64,000 bases of DNA, from NCBI RefSeq assembly GCF_001625195.1, contig NC_054391.1:3855157-3919156 (forward strand). The letters run 5' to 3'. This document shows, piece after piece, positions 23,092 through 35,244 of this stretch. This DNA is from Drechmeria coniospora (taxonomy: Eukaryota; Ascomycota; Sordariomycetes; Hypocreales; Ophiocordycipitaceae). The notes below the pieces were generated by a model, which saw only the letters and a program-made list of their open reading frames with translations, searched no databases and was not told the DNA's origin. Made by a program: the position numbers and the translations under genes. Each line of letters starts with the position of its first letter. The stretch's first letter is position 1.

Positions 23092-24001
23092 ATGACCGCT
23101 TGAGCCGGAGCATATTACGCCAAGGCATTTCGGTGGGGGTGCGGAGGGATTTGACGATTTGACGACGTATGACTGGACGAGATATTCTATGATTCGATGA
23201 CTGGACGAGGCACTCTATGACTGGATGCCCGGAAGAGCTTTTCAACGACTAGATCATTGGGGGAGGAATTGCGTGGCTACTTGACTGCAAGGGGAATCGT
23301 ATGACTTTGCTGCCCGGAAAAGGGACCTCACGACTTGATGGGCATAGTGGCACAGTTCATGGCGAAGCAAGAATGCTCTTGAACAGATAAGACGCATACC
23401 CCAGGTTGCTTCATCGTACAAATTTCAAACACAGGCTCTGCCCTCTTGACGCTCAGAAACGCGACGCCCTACCCCTCGTCGCTTGCTCAGCCAGGAGTCC
23501 TCTCCCTTCAACCATTCCCAAGCGGTAAGCCGCCCGTCGACTGCATCGTGGCCCGGCGACGCATGTCACCGAGTGCAACTAGGCCCGTCGTCTTCGACCC
23601 AAACGAGCACGCATCGCATCCGGCGCTGCAGTCGTCCGGCTCATCCAATCGACCGGCGGGTATCCACTTCGTCGAGCCGGCCCGTTACGCATCCATCATA
23701 CACGCATTGCAAGACAAAGAAACGCCCCGAGAAGGGTAGAAGAAGACCGGCCCCACGACAGACCAGCCGAGGCGGGGCAGGCCGGCTTCCCCCCTCCCCT
23801 CTCAACATAATATTATTATAGGTGGCGCAGGTGGTAGGACCAGCAACAGTCGGTCGGGTGGTGGGATGCCGCCCTCGTCCAGCTGCATGTAATGAAAAAA
23901 AACGTCATCAGGTGGTATCAATCATTCCGTAACGCCATACGTCTTGCCGATAGTGTGTCGTGGTGCACGCAACGCATCTGCGTGGGGGTTGATGCCACCT
24001 A
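23092..24001. other. Convergent 3' interval
   Basis: Lies between the 3' ends of the CorA-like and RasGAP genes. Near 23160-23340 there are repeated phrases such as GACTGGACGAG and GACTTGATG. No coding region is convincing and there is no GTAC island. Confidence 0.55.
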
Positions 24002-26593
24002 CTACCACCCCTTCTTGCGAGCGAATCGCTTGTTGAGAAGGGCGAGGACTTTGGGCACATTGAACTGGACGTACTCGAGATCGAGCTCGTCTTGGTTGTC
24101 CTTCTGCATCTCGAGCAGGTCGTCGAGCTTGAGATCAAGCTCGAGAAGCCCACGGTTTCGACCTGTGCGCGTCAGCGGAACGGGGTCCCCGTCGCGTCGG
24201 GCGCCGGCGAGGTCACGCTTACCTTTGTAGTGCAGGGAGATGACGAACGTGCCCGGCAGGGGGCTCGTGAAGTTGAAGTAGATGTTGGCCCGTCTGTTAT
24301 CCGGAACGTTGCTCTTCTGAATCACGCCCTCCTTCTCGAGCTGCTGGTGCGTGAACTTGTAGGGGCCGAGAACCTGCTGCTTCTGCTGCTTTCGCTTGGT
24401 CCCCTCGCTCTGCGACCGCACGTTGTGCAGGTAGCTCTTGTACGTCTCCAGCTGGCCGACGAGGTACGTGTTGTGGTCGCGGATCGTCTTGTACACCTCG
24501 TCGAGCTTCTGGGTCTCGGCGATGACGCCTTCCTTGAGCGAGCCGAGGTGATGCAGCTCCTGCTCCACCTCGTCGCGCAAGAGGTCGAACTGGTCGTTCT
24601 TGTCGATGACGCCCAGCTCCTGCAGCTGCGAGAGGAGCTCCATGGCACGGATGCCCTTGCGAACCATGACGGCGTCGTTCCGGCTCGTCGCGGCCGCGTC
24701 GGCGACTCTCTCCAGACGAAGGGGGCGCTTGAGCACGGCGCTGCTCTGCGGGATGGTGCGCATGATCTGCACGAAGATGGACTTGGCTTCCATAAAGAAC
24801 ACTTCCTCCTGTGTGATGTCGAGCGCGGCCGTGAGATCGTCGATGGCCGTCTCCCACCGACTGAACAGCGGCAAGTTGATCACCCGGTTCTCCTTGCGCG
24901 GCACCTGGGCCGGAGCCGGGCCGAGCTCGGAGATGATGATGGCGAGGTGCGAGCTTTCGTCCCTGCACACCTCCTGCTGGTGCTTGTCGATCAAGCCGTG
25001 CATGGCGTAGATCTCGTTGAGCGTGATGTCCAGCTCGAGGTCCTTCTTGGAGAGGGCCACGTAGTTGTCCATCTCTAGGCTCTCGTAGAAGTCGCTGACC
25101 TCGCAGAGGTCGAGCATGAACTTGTTGATCCTGTCCTTGTTCTGGTGAATGAACGGCTGCAGCTTCGCCATGTACGGCTCCTTGGCGTACGACGGCTTGT
25201 TGGCAAGGTTCTGGAGCATCTTGGCGATCAAGGTCAGCGTCCGTCGAGGTCTCTCGGCCGGCGTGCCGTCGATGAGCATGTACGACTTGGGCGTGACGAT
25301 GGCCGGGTTGATGAAGCGCAGGAAGAAGAAGCCGCCGATGAGGGTGCAGATGACCTGATCGTTGGCGTCGGGATACTTGCGCTTCGTCAGGCTGCGGATC
25401 TGCTTGCATATCCAGCGAATTCCGTACGGCGCCTCCTCGAGGCCGTCGATGATGGTGGTGAGGAAGCCGTTGGCGATCTCGGTGAGCATGGTCAGCCTTG
25501 GCTCGATGATGGCCTGCACCTGCGGGTTCTCCGCCGCCTGCTCGGCGGTGATGCCCTTGGGCAGGTGCGGAGGCAGCGATCCAGTGTCCTCCTCGATCTG
25601 CTCAACCATGCGCTCGTACACCTTGAGGGGGTTGATCTCCAAGTCCAGGTCCTTGAGCTCGATCAGGCTGTTGATCCTATCGGCCAGCACCGTCTTGAGG
25701 AAGCTCTGGCCGGGTCCCCGGCGGGTGTAGGTCGTCATCATTCGCGAGACCGGCGTGTTCGCTCGGAGCAGGGACGAGTAGTCGGGCGTGTTGTCGAACT
25801 GGTAGGTGAGCACGGACTGGGACGCGTTAGCGACGGCTCGGATTCGCGTCGGCGCTTCCACCGACCTGGAACATGGTGAGGAGCAGATGCTCCTCGCGAC
25901 TCTCGTACTGGTTGCCGTAGATGGTGAACATGACCGTCTGCAGCAGGGAGTCGATCTCGGCCATGGACACGAGCCTGCAGAGGTGGGCGATGTGCCTCGG
26001 TTCGGACTGGAGGAGGAACATGAGGTTTCCATATTTCTGGGTCTTGTCATCGTTGGGGAAGAAGCCCTCCTGCATGTCGGCCGCATCTTCGAGATGGCTG
26101 GCGACTTCGTTTTGCTGCGGAAGGTGTTAGGTCCGACGGAGATGCGATGATGGGTCGACGCGGGGCGAAATGCGAGAGGGAACGAACATACCTCTTCGAG
26201 CGCCATTCGATTCTGGATCAACAGCGCGATACGCGAATCAAGATATCGCACATCCTTTTCGAGGACGAAGTTCTTCTTGGACTGGGACGAGATCTTGGAC
26301 TTGAGCTCGCGAAGGATTTTCTGGGCTAGGAACAGGTTCGAGTTAGCAAGGGGAAACGCCCGGGGTCGGGGGGCGGGTGTTCGCGCGGCACCTTTGGCCA
26401 GGTCATCCTCGATTTGCATCTCGCCTTCGTTGGCCGACATGGACATGTAGAGGGCGGACATGGAGTACCGTTTTGACTGGCGCGCGGAGCGCGTGCCATC
26501 GTAGGAAGACATGGTGTTTTGGCGCGAGAGGGGTTGGAAGGACGACGAAGAGGCGGTTGAGGCTCGTGATGGCGTCTGAAGCATGACGGGCAT
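24002..26593 (-). CDS. Ras GTPase-activating protein (GapA/Sar1 type)
   Basis: Five coding exons: 26593-26392, 26325-26192, 26114-25866, 25816-24223 and 24162-24002, giving 779 residues. After a Ser-rich start comes a coiled segment (AQKILRELKSK...VLEKDVRYLDSRIALLIQ). The RasGAP domain covers about residues 150-480. The arginine-finger loop LLRANTP has R213, and the signature FLRFINPAIVTP begins at residue 360. The C-terminus is a RasGAP_C domain (about residues 570-779), as in fission yeast Gap1 and in IQGAPs, but no calponin-homology or IQ motifs are present. It should switch off Ras and thereby affect polarity and mating signalling. The GCC AAA G/CC CAG junction keeps the frame; a retained first intron would also stay open, so that boundary is the least certain. 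Confidence 0.92.
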   Translation of the reverse strand: MPVMLQTPSRASTASSSSFQPLSRQNTMSSYDGTRSARQSKRYSMSALYMSMSANEGEMQIEDDLAKGAARTPAPRPRAFPLANSNLFLAQKILRELKSKISSQSKKNFVLEKDVRYLDSRIALLIQNRMALEEVCSFPLAFRPASTHHRISVGPNTFRSKTKSPAISKMRPTCRRASSPTMTRPRNMETSCSSSSPNRGTSPTSAGSCPWPRSTPCCRRSCSPSTATSTRVARSICSSPCSRSVEAPTRIRAVANASQSVLTYQFDNTPDYSSLLRANTPVSRMMTTYTRRGPGQSFLKTVLADRINSLIELKDLDLEINPLKVYERMVEQIEEDTGSLPPHLPKGITAEQAAENPQVQAIIEPRLTMLTEIANGFLTTIIDGLEEAPYGIRWICKQIRSLTKRKYPDANDQVICTLIGGFFFLRFINPAIVTPKSYMLIDGTPAERPRRTLTLIAKMLQNLANKPSYAKEPYMAKLQPFIHQNKDRINKFMLDLCEVSDFYESLEMDNYVALSKKDLELDITLNEIYAMHGLIDKHQQEVCRDESSHLAIIISELGPAPAQVPRKENRVINLPLFSRWETAIDDLTAALDITQEEVFFMEAKSIFVQIMRTIPQSSAVLKRPLRLERVADAAATSRNDAVMVRKGIRAMELLSQLQELGVIDKNDQFDLLRDEVEQELHHLGSLKEGVIAETQKLDEVYKTIRDHNTYLVGQLETYKSYLHNVRSQSEGTKRKQQKQQVLGPYKFTHQQLEKEGVIQKSNVPDNRRANIYFNFTSPLPGTFVISLHYKGKRDLAGARRDGDPVPLTRTGRNRGLLELDLKLDDLLEMQKDNQDELDLEYVQFNVPKVLALLNKRFARKKGW

Positions 26594-27414
26594 GGCTGGC
26601 GGGTGATGGGTAATGGGGGGGAAGCGTTGGCTGCGGCTGAGTGACGAGGGTCAGGTCAGCGAGCCTCCAGTTCCTCTCTCTCTCTAATAATGTGCCGTCG
26701 GCAGAGATTTGCGCGGCTCCAGGCTTGACGTTTGTGGTTGCTCTGTCGACGTCAGAAGGAAGTTAAGATACACAGCGCGAATGATCGGACAGCATTTATA
26801 TTGGAAGGAGCAACTGAGTGTTGAAAGCGAGATGAAAAGGACGGGATCGAGTGGATAATCGCGTGGCTGATGGGTGTGATATGACGAGGCTCCGACTCAA
26901 GAATCGGGGGTCTCTTCTGGCTGGCGCGTCCTGTGGAGGGCAGCTGGCTGATTCGGCGGTGGATGCGTTGGAGAAGAGTAACGGGTCGCGTACCGGTCGG
27001 GCTCGCGAGATTCGGATTCTGTCAAAGGGCCCCGCCGGTATGCTATAACAGTAGAGTGTGACGGGTGGCAGTACGAGCGAGCGCAATGGAGAAAAGGGTG
27101 CTGTTTCCCCTCGCTGTTCTGGACGGTGATGGCGAGGTTTGGAGTGAGGGAGCGAGCGAGCGTTTCACCGTTTTTCGCTCGCCGCTTCGCCAGAGGGTGG
27201 GGGTGGGGGGCAGGAGATTTGTAGCGGTTCGCAGGCGCCGACAGCTAGGCGGTCTGCATCTGACGACAGTGGCGACAGGACGTCGAGCCGAGTGACTCTG
27301 GCGAAGGCAAGGTTGGAGGGAGTCGAGGTCGGGAAGGGCGGACGAGACGACGAAGCGAGAAACGTGCAGGGGAGTTGAGGCGCCGTTACTGAGCTGGGAC
27401 CGCACATGGGCACG
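26594..27414. other. RasGAP upstream region
   Basis: No gene is supported. On the minus strand the DNA is pyrimidine-rich near the start, as expected for a leader and promoter. Confidence 0.5.
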
Positions 27415-30400
27415 TATCTACATGTACATGCGTTTCTACAGTATTACTGTACAGTACAGTACAGTACGGAAGTACTCATGTACAAGTACACGTACGGAGT
27501 CCAGTGCGTGAATGTCGAGCACTAGGCACCAAGGCACTGTACTAGGTACCCATTGCATCCTAGTCCTTGTACTAGTTGTACTTGCAAACAGGCGTATTAC
27601 AGTACGGAGTACATGCGGAGTGCGGAGCACAAGTACGGAGTACACGTGTGCCTAAACGTACCATGTTTCGTCGAGTTGTCCGTATTCCCGAGTAATGCTC
27701 CGTCCTTGTGAAGTACGAGTAAAGTCCTAGGTACAAACAAGTACTGCACGAAGGAGGGGTGAAGTTGCGGCCTCAGGCCTTGAACTCCCACATGTGGTTG
27801 ACTTGTTGCTAGCATTTGCGTACTTGTTCAAGTCCAGTAAGTACCATGCACCGTATGGAGTGCCGCACCTCTTGCACATGTACATGGAATTATGTACATG
27901 TACTTGGACAGTACTTGTGCGAGCACCACGACGCGTGCAGGGTACCTTAGTACCAAGTACTTACTGTACACATCTACTGTACTGACGGGCATGTACTTGC
28001 AACTACCGTACATATGTACTCTACAGATCAGTAAGCTTAGGTAAGTTCAGGACAATGTACTTGAGTACGGAGTATTCCGTCCTACAACAAGGGGGTGCAC
28101 CCTCATTCACAGCAGCGACTGGAGCTGCAAGCAAGCGAGAGCTGCGCCGATAAGAAGGGAAGCATCAGGTATGCATATGAATTGCAAACGAAGTCCTCCA
28201 GGCCAGAAATGGGCGATGGCGACGACTTTGTTTCGCGCGTCACCGGGGACTGAGTCCATGCCCGTCGGCCTACTGTATGGCGACGACCCCCTGACCAGGC
28301 CAAAGTTGCTGGGGCGTGAGCACGTACGATACAAGTCAGGGACATGGCAGAGACGCCAAAGTACCTAGTAGGTACCTAGTAGGTAGGTAGTAAGCACAGT
28401 TCTCCGTACAAGTGTTACCGTACGGAGGACAAGCACTCCCGTGAGTACCTTGTGCTCTGGAAGTGCCTTTTTAAATACTGGTACGGTTAAAGTACTGTAC
28501 GCGTACAGTAAATGCAGTGCACACGTGCGCCTTCGGGTTCTGTACATGTGAGCGCGGTACTCCTACTTGCACTTGTACTTGTACATGTACAGTAAGTAGC
28601 TGTACATGTACTCAAGCGTTGTTGGGCGGGGCTACTCTCAATCCAGGTAGCCCCAGACGCCCTGGCGTTCTGGTAAAGATACGCCGACAGCATAAGTACA
28701 GTAAGTAAGTATTACGGAGTACGGAGTACACCTACCAAGGAAAGCGTGGTTGAAATGTGCAGATAATTTACTTGTTGCGGTCCCGAGCGCCTATTATTGG
28801 TTCCCATCATATAGGAGTGTTGCGTTCGCCGCAAATACAATTTCATTCTGCTTCGCTTCATGTTCCGTTGATGTCGTCTACGAGTACAGATGTCGAAGCA
28901 CACAGACTCTTCCATCGCACACGACAAACATCAACCGGGAAGCGAAATGTTCAACCAGGGTCCCTATCCGTTGCGTGGCGAGGTGGATCGCTCCCAGGGG
29001 GCCTTCGATGACGACACCAAGAACATGCACAGCGCGATGCAGACGCCGACATACTGTACTTGCAGTAGTCCTTGCTGGAGTACTCCGAAGTTGTACATGC
29101 AAGTAGTCCAAGTACCGTACACCTAAGTATGCGGTGTGGATGTACTTGTTTTGAGTACCGTAAGTACAGTGCGGCACTGTAAGTACGGAGAACGGAGCAC
29201 CGAATAATATCGAAGCGTTATTACTGTGCATGTGCATGTGCATGCCCATGTGTTTGTAGATGTAAAGTAAGTAATTAAGTACTAGGTAAGTAAGTAATTA
29301 TTTATGTACGACTACACGTTTTCTTGTACATGAACTTGTACTCATTGTAGATGTGTACTGTGCTTGCAGGTAAGTAAGGTAGTCCGGAGGTGCTTGACGG
29401 CACTGCGAAACTTCCATGTAATGAGGAATGAAAGTAGCAATTCCTATTTGGAACGACTGCATATATTAATCATCACTACGTGTACTTACAGGACATGTGG
29501 GCATTGCTCTTGTACATGGTTGTACCTGGAAGTACATGGTAGGTGCAGTTCATTCAAGGCATCACAGGTGCTACAAGGAAAGATACGTCATGCTGTATAC
29601 AGATAGGTGTGAAATACTCCGGATGAGGTATTATGTCCTTGCAAGTGAGCAGCCGCAATGGAGTGGCCCGGTAGTAGCCAAAGCGATGACAGACAGCCTT
29701 CACCTACAAGTAATACTTATTACTGCTAGAGGTATTGGTCAAGATCGATCTCACCATCCGTCAATGCGCAACCGTCCTGGTATAGGCCTACTACGGAATA
29801 TGCCTACACGTATTGTCGGAATGGAAGTACTTGCACCGTACATGTATTTGCACGTGAATAAGTACTCCGTGCTTGGGTGTAGTTGTTCCATGCAAAGGAC
29901 ATGCCAAAGTTCAAGTACAGTTGGTGGTCTTTACTCAAGTGCAGTACTTTTCTGTACTCCTTACGGAGTACGTACTCCGTACAAACAAGGCACGTGTCCA
30001 CCAACAAGCCCATGTCATCCGCCATGACCCATCATCCAAGTACCTAGTACTTAAGTGCTTCAGTACAAGTGCATGTACCATGAACGCCCACCCCGCACAA
30101 TCGCTGTCGTTTGGAGCACTTATTGTACTCCGCATCGGCCAACGGCATACAAAGTACGAGTACTCCGTACATGTAGGTAGTATGCGATAACGGCTCCAGG
30201 TGCCAGTATGGACTGCGGACAATTGCAGTACACCTACGGAACTTGCGGAGTGCGTGCTTGTAGTCGTGCTTGTGACAACAGCTATGCGCCCATGTGCAAA
30301 CTTGCGGTATAATTACCATCCAAGGAACACTGTGCCCTGGCGGCGGACGTGCGCTGGACCGCAAGCTCGAGGGGCAACGAGTAATACAGGTGCAGGTACG

Positions 30401-30580
30401 GAGTACGGGCACTGTATTCCGCATCAGGCGTATGTAGTGCTACAAGTATTCGTACAAGTATTACCTGTAATTGCAGCACTTGAACGGTTTTCTTGCTGTA
30501 CTGGGTACTAGTAGTTAATACCACTAGGTATACCTGTACACCTACTTACTTGTACAGTACTTGCACGCGCGCACTGACGA
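27415..30580. repeat. GTAC-rich island 3 (largest, about 3.2 kb)
   Basis: A long stretch saturated with GTAC-containing words, mostly AGTAC, GTACTTG, GTACATGTAC and GTACGGAGTAC in both orientations. Clear examples lie near 27470, 27495, 27603-27645, 28066-28080, 28715-28735, 29955-29985, 30160 and 30395. GC-richer pieces without the motif are interspersed (28110-28360, 28745-29035). No open frame resembles a gene. It lies in the divergent RasGAP-peroxiredoxin interval. Confidence 0.88.
29962..29981. repeat. Perfect 20-bp palindrome tacggagtacgtactccgta
   Basis: Two copies of the island word meet head to head and give a perfect inverted repeat with no spacer. It shows how the word occurs in paired opposite orientations. 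Confidence 0.95.
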
Positions 30581-32678
30581 GCAGGCAATTATTACGGCAA
30601 CACTCCACGCAGCAGGGGTAGAGCACTTATTATTAATTACTTGACGAACTGCTCCCTGGCTGGCATTACAAAGCTTGCCGCCTTGACTTCCATTCCAGAC
30701 GCAACTGGAAAGGGCCCTGGTGCCGGCATTTTGTGACTCGGTCGGTTCGAGGAATGCCACTCTGTCCCTTTTCTACCATCCCCTTGCAAACAATACAGTC
30801 CCAACTCGACCAATCTGTACTCCGTACTCCAAACCAGACTCCGAGGCAGTGAATGCAATGGCGATGAAGCTCCCCTCGGAGCGGAATTCCTTGTACGCCT
30901 ACTGCTTGCTAGTGCACTCGCAGCGCAAGTAGTCGATGTGGCAACGACCAGTCAATACGGTACGGAGTTTAAATACTATACTGCCGTAGCACAGTGCGGC
31001 AAGACACGGTGTGTTCGCTGAGGAGCCAGTACTTGCGCAGTATTACTCCGTACCTGTCCAGCAATATAATTACCCTGCACCGTACCTTTTACACACGTGG
31101 TCCGTCCGTCCATGTCCCTCTCCTCGATGGAGGACGCGGATCCCAAACGTCCCGGCCACAACTCGAGGCCGCGCCGGGCAACTCTCCTCGGCTCGTACCT
31201 TGCCCGATATGACTCGCCAGCACGGTGTCGATCCATGGTTGCGTTCCAACCAGGTGGCAGGACGTTGGAATTGACTCCTGCACTCTCGCGCGCCCCCTCG
31301 TTCGCCTCCTCCTTGTCTGCCAAGGATTCACTGGCCACCATGATTGTCTACCTGTACTCGTCCTGGTCACGACTCGGTTGGATCGTGCGTGCCGTGGCTG
31401 GAGAATACGGGAGTACGAGTAGCACGAATTGCCGAGGAGAAGAGGCCATTCTTGCGAGCTGAGAAGCCGGCCTTCGACGGTGAGTATGTTTGCGTTCGTG
31501 CACGTGTACCGCACGTGGATATGTTTGCAGATCATGTACGAAGTGCAGTACATGACCTCCCCTGCGGCAGGTGCACGTGTGCGAGAGCGGCAGCCGGCTC
31601 GGTGCCATCCTTCAATATCCGTCGCCGTCGTCAGAAATGGCGGGAATACGAGCGTACGGTGCGCCCGGAAGAACGCCGCATGCCTGGCTGCGTGGTGTGC
31701 TGATGGTATTGCCTGGCGGATCGAACGGCTCCCATGTCCATGGCAAGCGGGAAATGTCTTGGTATGAAGTCGAGCGTTCTGTCATGGATCGACCGCCAGT
31801 CAACCTCCTTGACTTCACACCCGTTTCCTTGGTTGCCCGCTCGACCCCGCCTCCACTGGGACGGGATTTGGAGTCTGCACAGGTGCATCGTACCGATCCT
31901 TGCCCGTGTGAGGAAAATGCGCTTCATCGGCGAGGCAACGTCCGGTACGGCAGATCAATAAACCACCCGATGGACGGACCAGACGTCATGGCGCACCCAT
32001 CACGGTGCTCGGCGGCTTGGCAGCCTTTCGACAATTGCGCTCGCTATTTCGTTCGGATCTAGCGCCGACGTCGTCGTTGGGCTCGTTCCCCAAGCGCGTC
32101 TGAACGTCAGTGCCGTTGGTTTTCAAGGTGACTGGTCGTGTACGGCCCGTTTGTCGTGGCGGTTTGAACTCGTTGCCTTCTATTACGTGCTGTCGTCGAC
32201 GACACAGTGCTGCCGTCCGAGTGAGGGGGGAAACACGTAATACCGAGATGCACGTGCACAGCAAGTGCGACGACCAGGTGGCAGGCAGCCTGCTATGGGG
32301 AGTAAGCGCCCGTGGGACGACGGGCGATTCTTCAAATACCACGGCAGTTCCGGTTGTGCCTCATCACAACACGATTAACAATTTTCTGTACGGAATCTCG
32401 AGAATAATATCACCTAGTAATGGCTGACATGACAAAAAAAACCCGGCTCGAGAGTCTCCAACGGCCACCCGCATGCACGACGACGAAAGTACCCGGCAAG
32501 AATGCCTACCCTGTACCTCATGATGCGAGGGACAAAATAGCAGCTCCAGAATGGGAGTTGTGGGTATTATCATTAGTGGCCTGCCAACCTCCATCCGCCA
32601 TCCATCACCTGCATCGCCAATACACGTCACGGACGAACGACTACCTTCCGCTTCACGTGCGACCCCCGAAATACCGTC
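30581..32678. other. Gene-free interval before the peroxiredoxin gene
   Basis: Mixed sequence with a few GTAC words (30945-31090, 31490-31550). Several open frames of 100-160 codons exist but overlap each other on both strands and show no recognisable domain. The peroxiredoxin promoter should lie near the right end. Confidence 0.5.
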
Positions 32679-33428
32679 ATGGCCTTCCGTGCATCCCTCC
32701 GACCGGTCGCGCGCGCACTACCAGGCGCGGTGCGAAGCTTGCACTCGACACCACGAGCCCTCGTCAAGGCGGGTGACGGCTTGCCCGACTTTGGCGGCCT
32801 GTACGAGAACTCGCCTGGCAACCAAATCAACCTGGCAAAGGAGTTCCAATCGTCCGACGGATACATCATCGGCGTTCCCGGTGCCTTCACCGGCACCTGC
32901 TCCAGCAAGCATGTGCCGTCCTACATGAACCACCCCAACCTCGACAAGGCCGGCCAAGTCTTTGTCGTCTCGGTCAACGATCCCTTCGTGTAGGAACCAT
33001 GCTCCTTCGTCCCGTCCTGCCCCGCCACGTCCCGAATGCACCTCTCGGCGCACCGACGAGGCTGATCAGCTGATGGACTTGCAGTATGAAGGCTTGGAGC
33101 GAGCAACTGGACCCTACCGGCCAGACGGGTGCAAGTACAACCGCTGCTCCCATGTCTGGCAATTGTTGACGGCGTCCAGATCCGCTTCCTTGCCGACCCC
33201 ACTGCCGAGTTCACAAAGGCACTGGACCTTGGTTTCGATGCGCCCATCTTCGGCCACACCCGCAGCCAGCGATACGCTCTGAAGGTCGAGAACGGCAAGA
33301 TCACCAAGACTCATATCGAGCCCGACGCCACTGGTGCCGACGGTACGTTTGCTTCGACTTGGGCCGGTTCGGACAAAACCCGTTGACATTGTGTAGTTTC
33401 CATGGCCGACAAGGTGCTGGGTTCATGA
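32679..33428 (+). CDS. Peroxiredoxin of the Prx5/Ahp1 type, probably mitochondrial
   Basis: Four coding exons: 32679-32989, 33085-33130, 33180-33342 and 33397-33428, giving 183 residues. The Arg-rich, acid-free start MAFRASLRPVARALPGAVRS suggests a mitochondrial presequence. The active site PGAFTGTC fits P-x3-T-x2-C, with the peroxidatic cysteine at C74. MKAWSEQLDPTGQTG, IRFLADPTAEFTKALDLGF and RYALKVENGKI are family blocks. It should reduce hydrogen peroxide and alkyl hydroperoxides using a thiol donor. The second intron must be read as GC-AG (33131-33179): only removal after GGT restores TGIRFLADP, whereas the GT two bases earlier breaks the frame. Confidence 0.93.
33131..33179 (+). other. 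GC-AG intron in the peroxiredoxin gene
   Basis: The donor reads GGT/GCAAGT and the acceptor GTCCAG/ATC; length 49, phase 0. A GCAAGT donor is the standard exception to the GT rule. The join TG-IRF matches the family. Confidence 0.85.
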
Positions 33429-34074
33429 CTGAGCCCTGCAATGTGGCACGGCGGAGAACGGTGCAGGAAGCCGACGCAAGCGGGGATGATGCAGAGAGAG
33501 GTGAAAGCGACCAAAAGCAATTTGTGCACCTACGTCTCGTGAATGGAAAGACAGAAATAGTTTTTTTTTTGACGCCGTTGACGCGATTCGAGGAGAGATA
33601 AAAAGATGCTGTGTCCATGTAGATTGCATACAGCATCCTTCAGGTTACCTACAGTCACGAGACGAAAGTGGCGATCAATTTTGGTAGCGCTACTACTGCA
33701 AAGTGAATCGACGTTTTTACAACCCCACTATACCAGTAGTTTTGTGTGCATCGACCGATCGAGTGCACCGGCATGATTATTTGGCATATCTGCTACGCAT
33801 GCACCTAGCAAGAGACCGGCCGAAGGCGACGTCTCGAACATGTGCCGCTGAAAGCAACGGTTGGTAATGATCCCGCTGAGTGAGTGCTGATGACCTCTGG
33901 TGTGAATTGCTAGCTAATAGTTCGAGTTCCACGTGTCGATCCTGCCACCCAAATATCCGAGGATCTGCCGCTCCTGGAGGTATTACAGGTAATATTGATA
34001 CAGAATACTATTGATGCAGAATACTGGAACAGGCTTTCACTCAACTATTGCCCAGGACTATTCCATCCTCCCAC
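33429..34074. other. Peroxiredoxin 3' flank
   Basis: No gene supported. A near-exact tandem duplication of ATTGATACAGAATACT lies at about 33993-34025. Confidence 0.5.
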
Positions 34075-34640
34075 GAATGTACAATGTACAAGTACTTACT
34101 TGCTGTACAAGTATGCACCGAGTACGCAGTACAGTACTCGGATTTACTTGTTCAAGTACCTGCTAGGTAGTATGTAGTGCTTGTATCTGGTGTAAGTTGT
34201 AGCGCTCACGTACGGAGTACAGAGTACCGCTTGCTGTAACGCACTGTGCTTTGGCCAGTGCAAGTACAAGTAATAATTACGGTACCTACTCCGTACTGAT
34301 TAGTGTCTTCTTGCGTATGTACAGTACGCAGGTGCACATGTATAGGACGCAGGTACTTACATGCCCATACAACTACTTTCTCATCGCAGTGTCGAAACAA
34401 AATAAAAACACTTTCTGCAAACTACTAATAGGTAATAATAATAGTTGTACTGTACGGAGTATAAGTGTCTAATTAGTAATTACCAGTACGGAGCAAGTAC
34501 TGTACGGAGCGCTTGTACGGTATTCCGGAGTACGACGGTACAAGTACGTACAACCACAACTGCATATATATATACAAGTACATGCAAGTACTTAGTAATC
34601 CCATAACGTGCTGGGTACTGTAAACATGTACGTTTGTGTT
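34075..34640. repeat. GTAC-rich island 4
   Basis: AT-rich stretch full of GTAC and TACTCCGTAC / GTACGGAGTA words (for example about 34210, 34290, 34455, 34490, 34510). It contains a short ATATATATATA run near 34565. It lies about 600 bases upstream of the Ariadne-type ligase gene. Confidence 0.85.
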
Positions 34641-35244
34641 ACGAGTGCAACCACTGGCACAGCAATCCCTACTCGAATCTCGAGCCGACCCTCCACACCT
34701 GCTGCTGGCAATCGTCATTCACAAATCATCAACCCCCACCCTCCGGCAGGCAGAGGTGTGTAGCAAGCACCAAAGCTCTCCGCCCCTCTACCCTTCTCTT
34801 CCCACCTTCCAACGCGAGAGTACGCATAGCGCGCTGTCTCGAATTCTGTTTCGTTTCTTCCGCGAAGCTTCGACGAGTACTCCTTTCAATCGAAACCGCC
34901 CCGGGCCCCGCGTTTGCCTCCCTCGTCCCCTCGTCCCCTCCCCTCCCCCCTCACCGTTCGGCCGCCCCGCTACGTCGAGCCTCCTCGCCGCCATCTCCTG
35001 ACTTCATAGCACTCCCTCGTCTCTCCCCTCCGAGCTCGTCGACGGCCAACACTCGACGAGCTAGAGTCATCGCCACTGCCCATTGAAAACCGGCATCATT
35101 CATCCTCTCACGAGGAAGAGAAAAGCCGCTGAGGCGACGATCAGCCCGGACGCCAGGGATAACGCCTCTGTCAAACGACTCGTCGCCTCAGCCGGCTATC
35201 CTCCTCGCACCCCAGCTGCTCCGCCAACCCCCGTCACCACTGGT
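34641..35244. other. Upstream and leader region of the Ariadne-type gene
   Basis: Pyrimidine-rich DNA (34755-35050) leading into the gene, as expected for a fungal leader. No separate gene seen. Confidence 0.5.

Noticed and set aside
23446..23821. Small frames of about 100 codons between the CorA-like and RasGAP genes
   Set aside because: Overlapping frames, no domain, and inside expected 3' UTRs.
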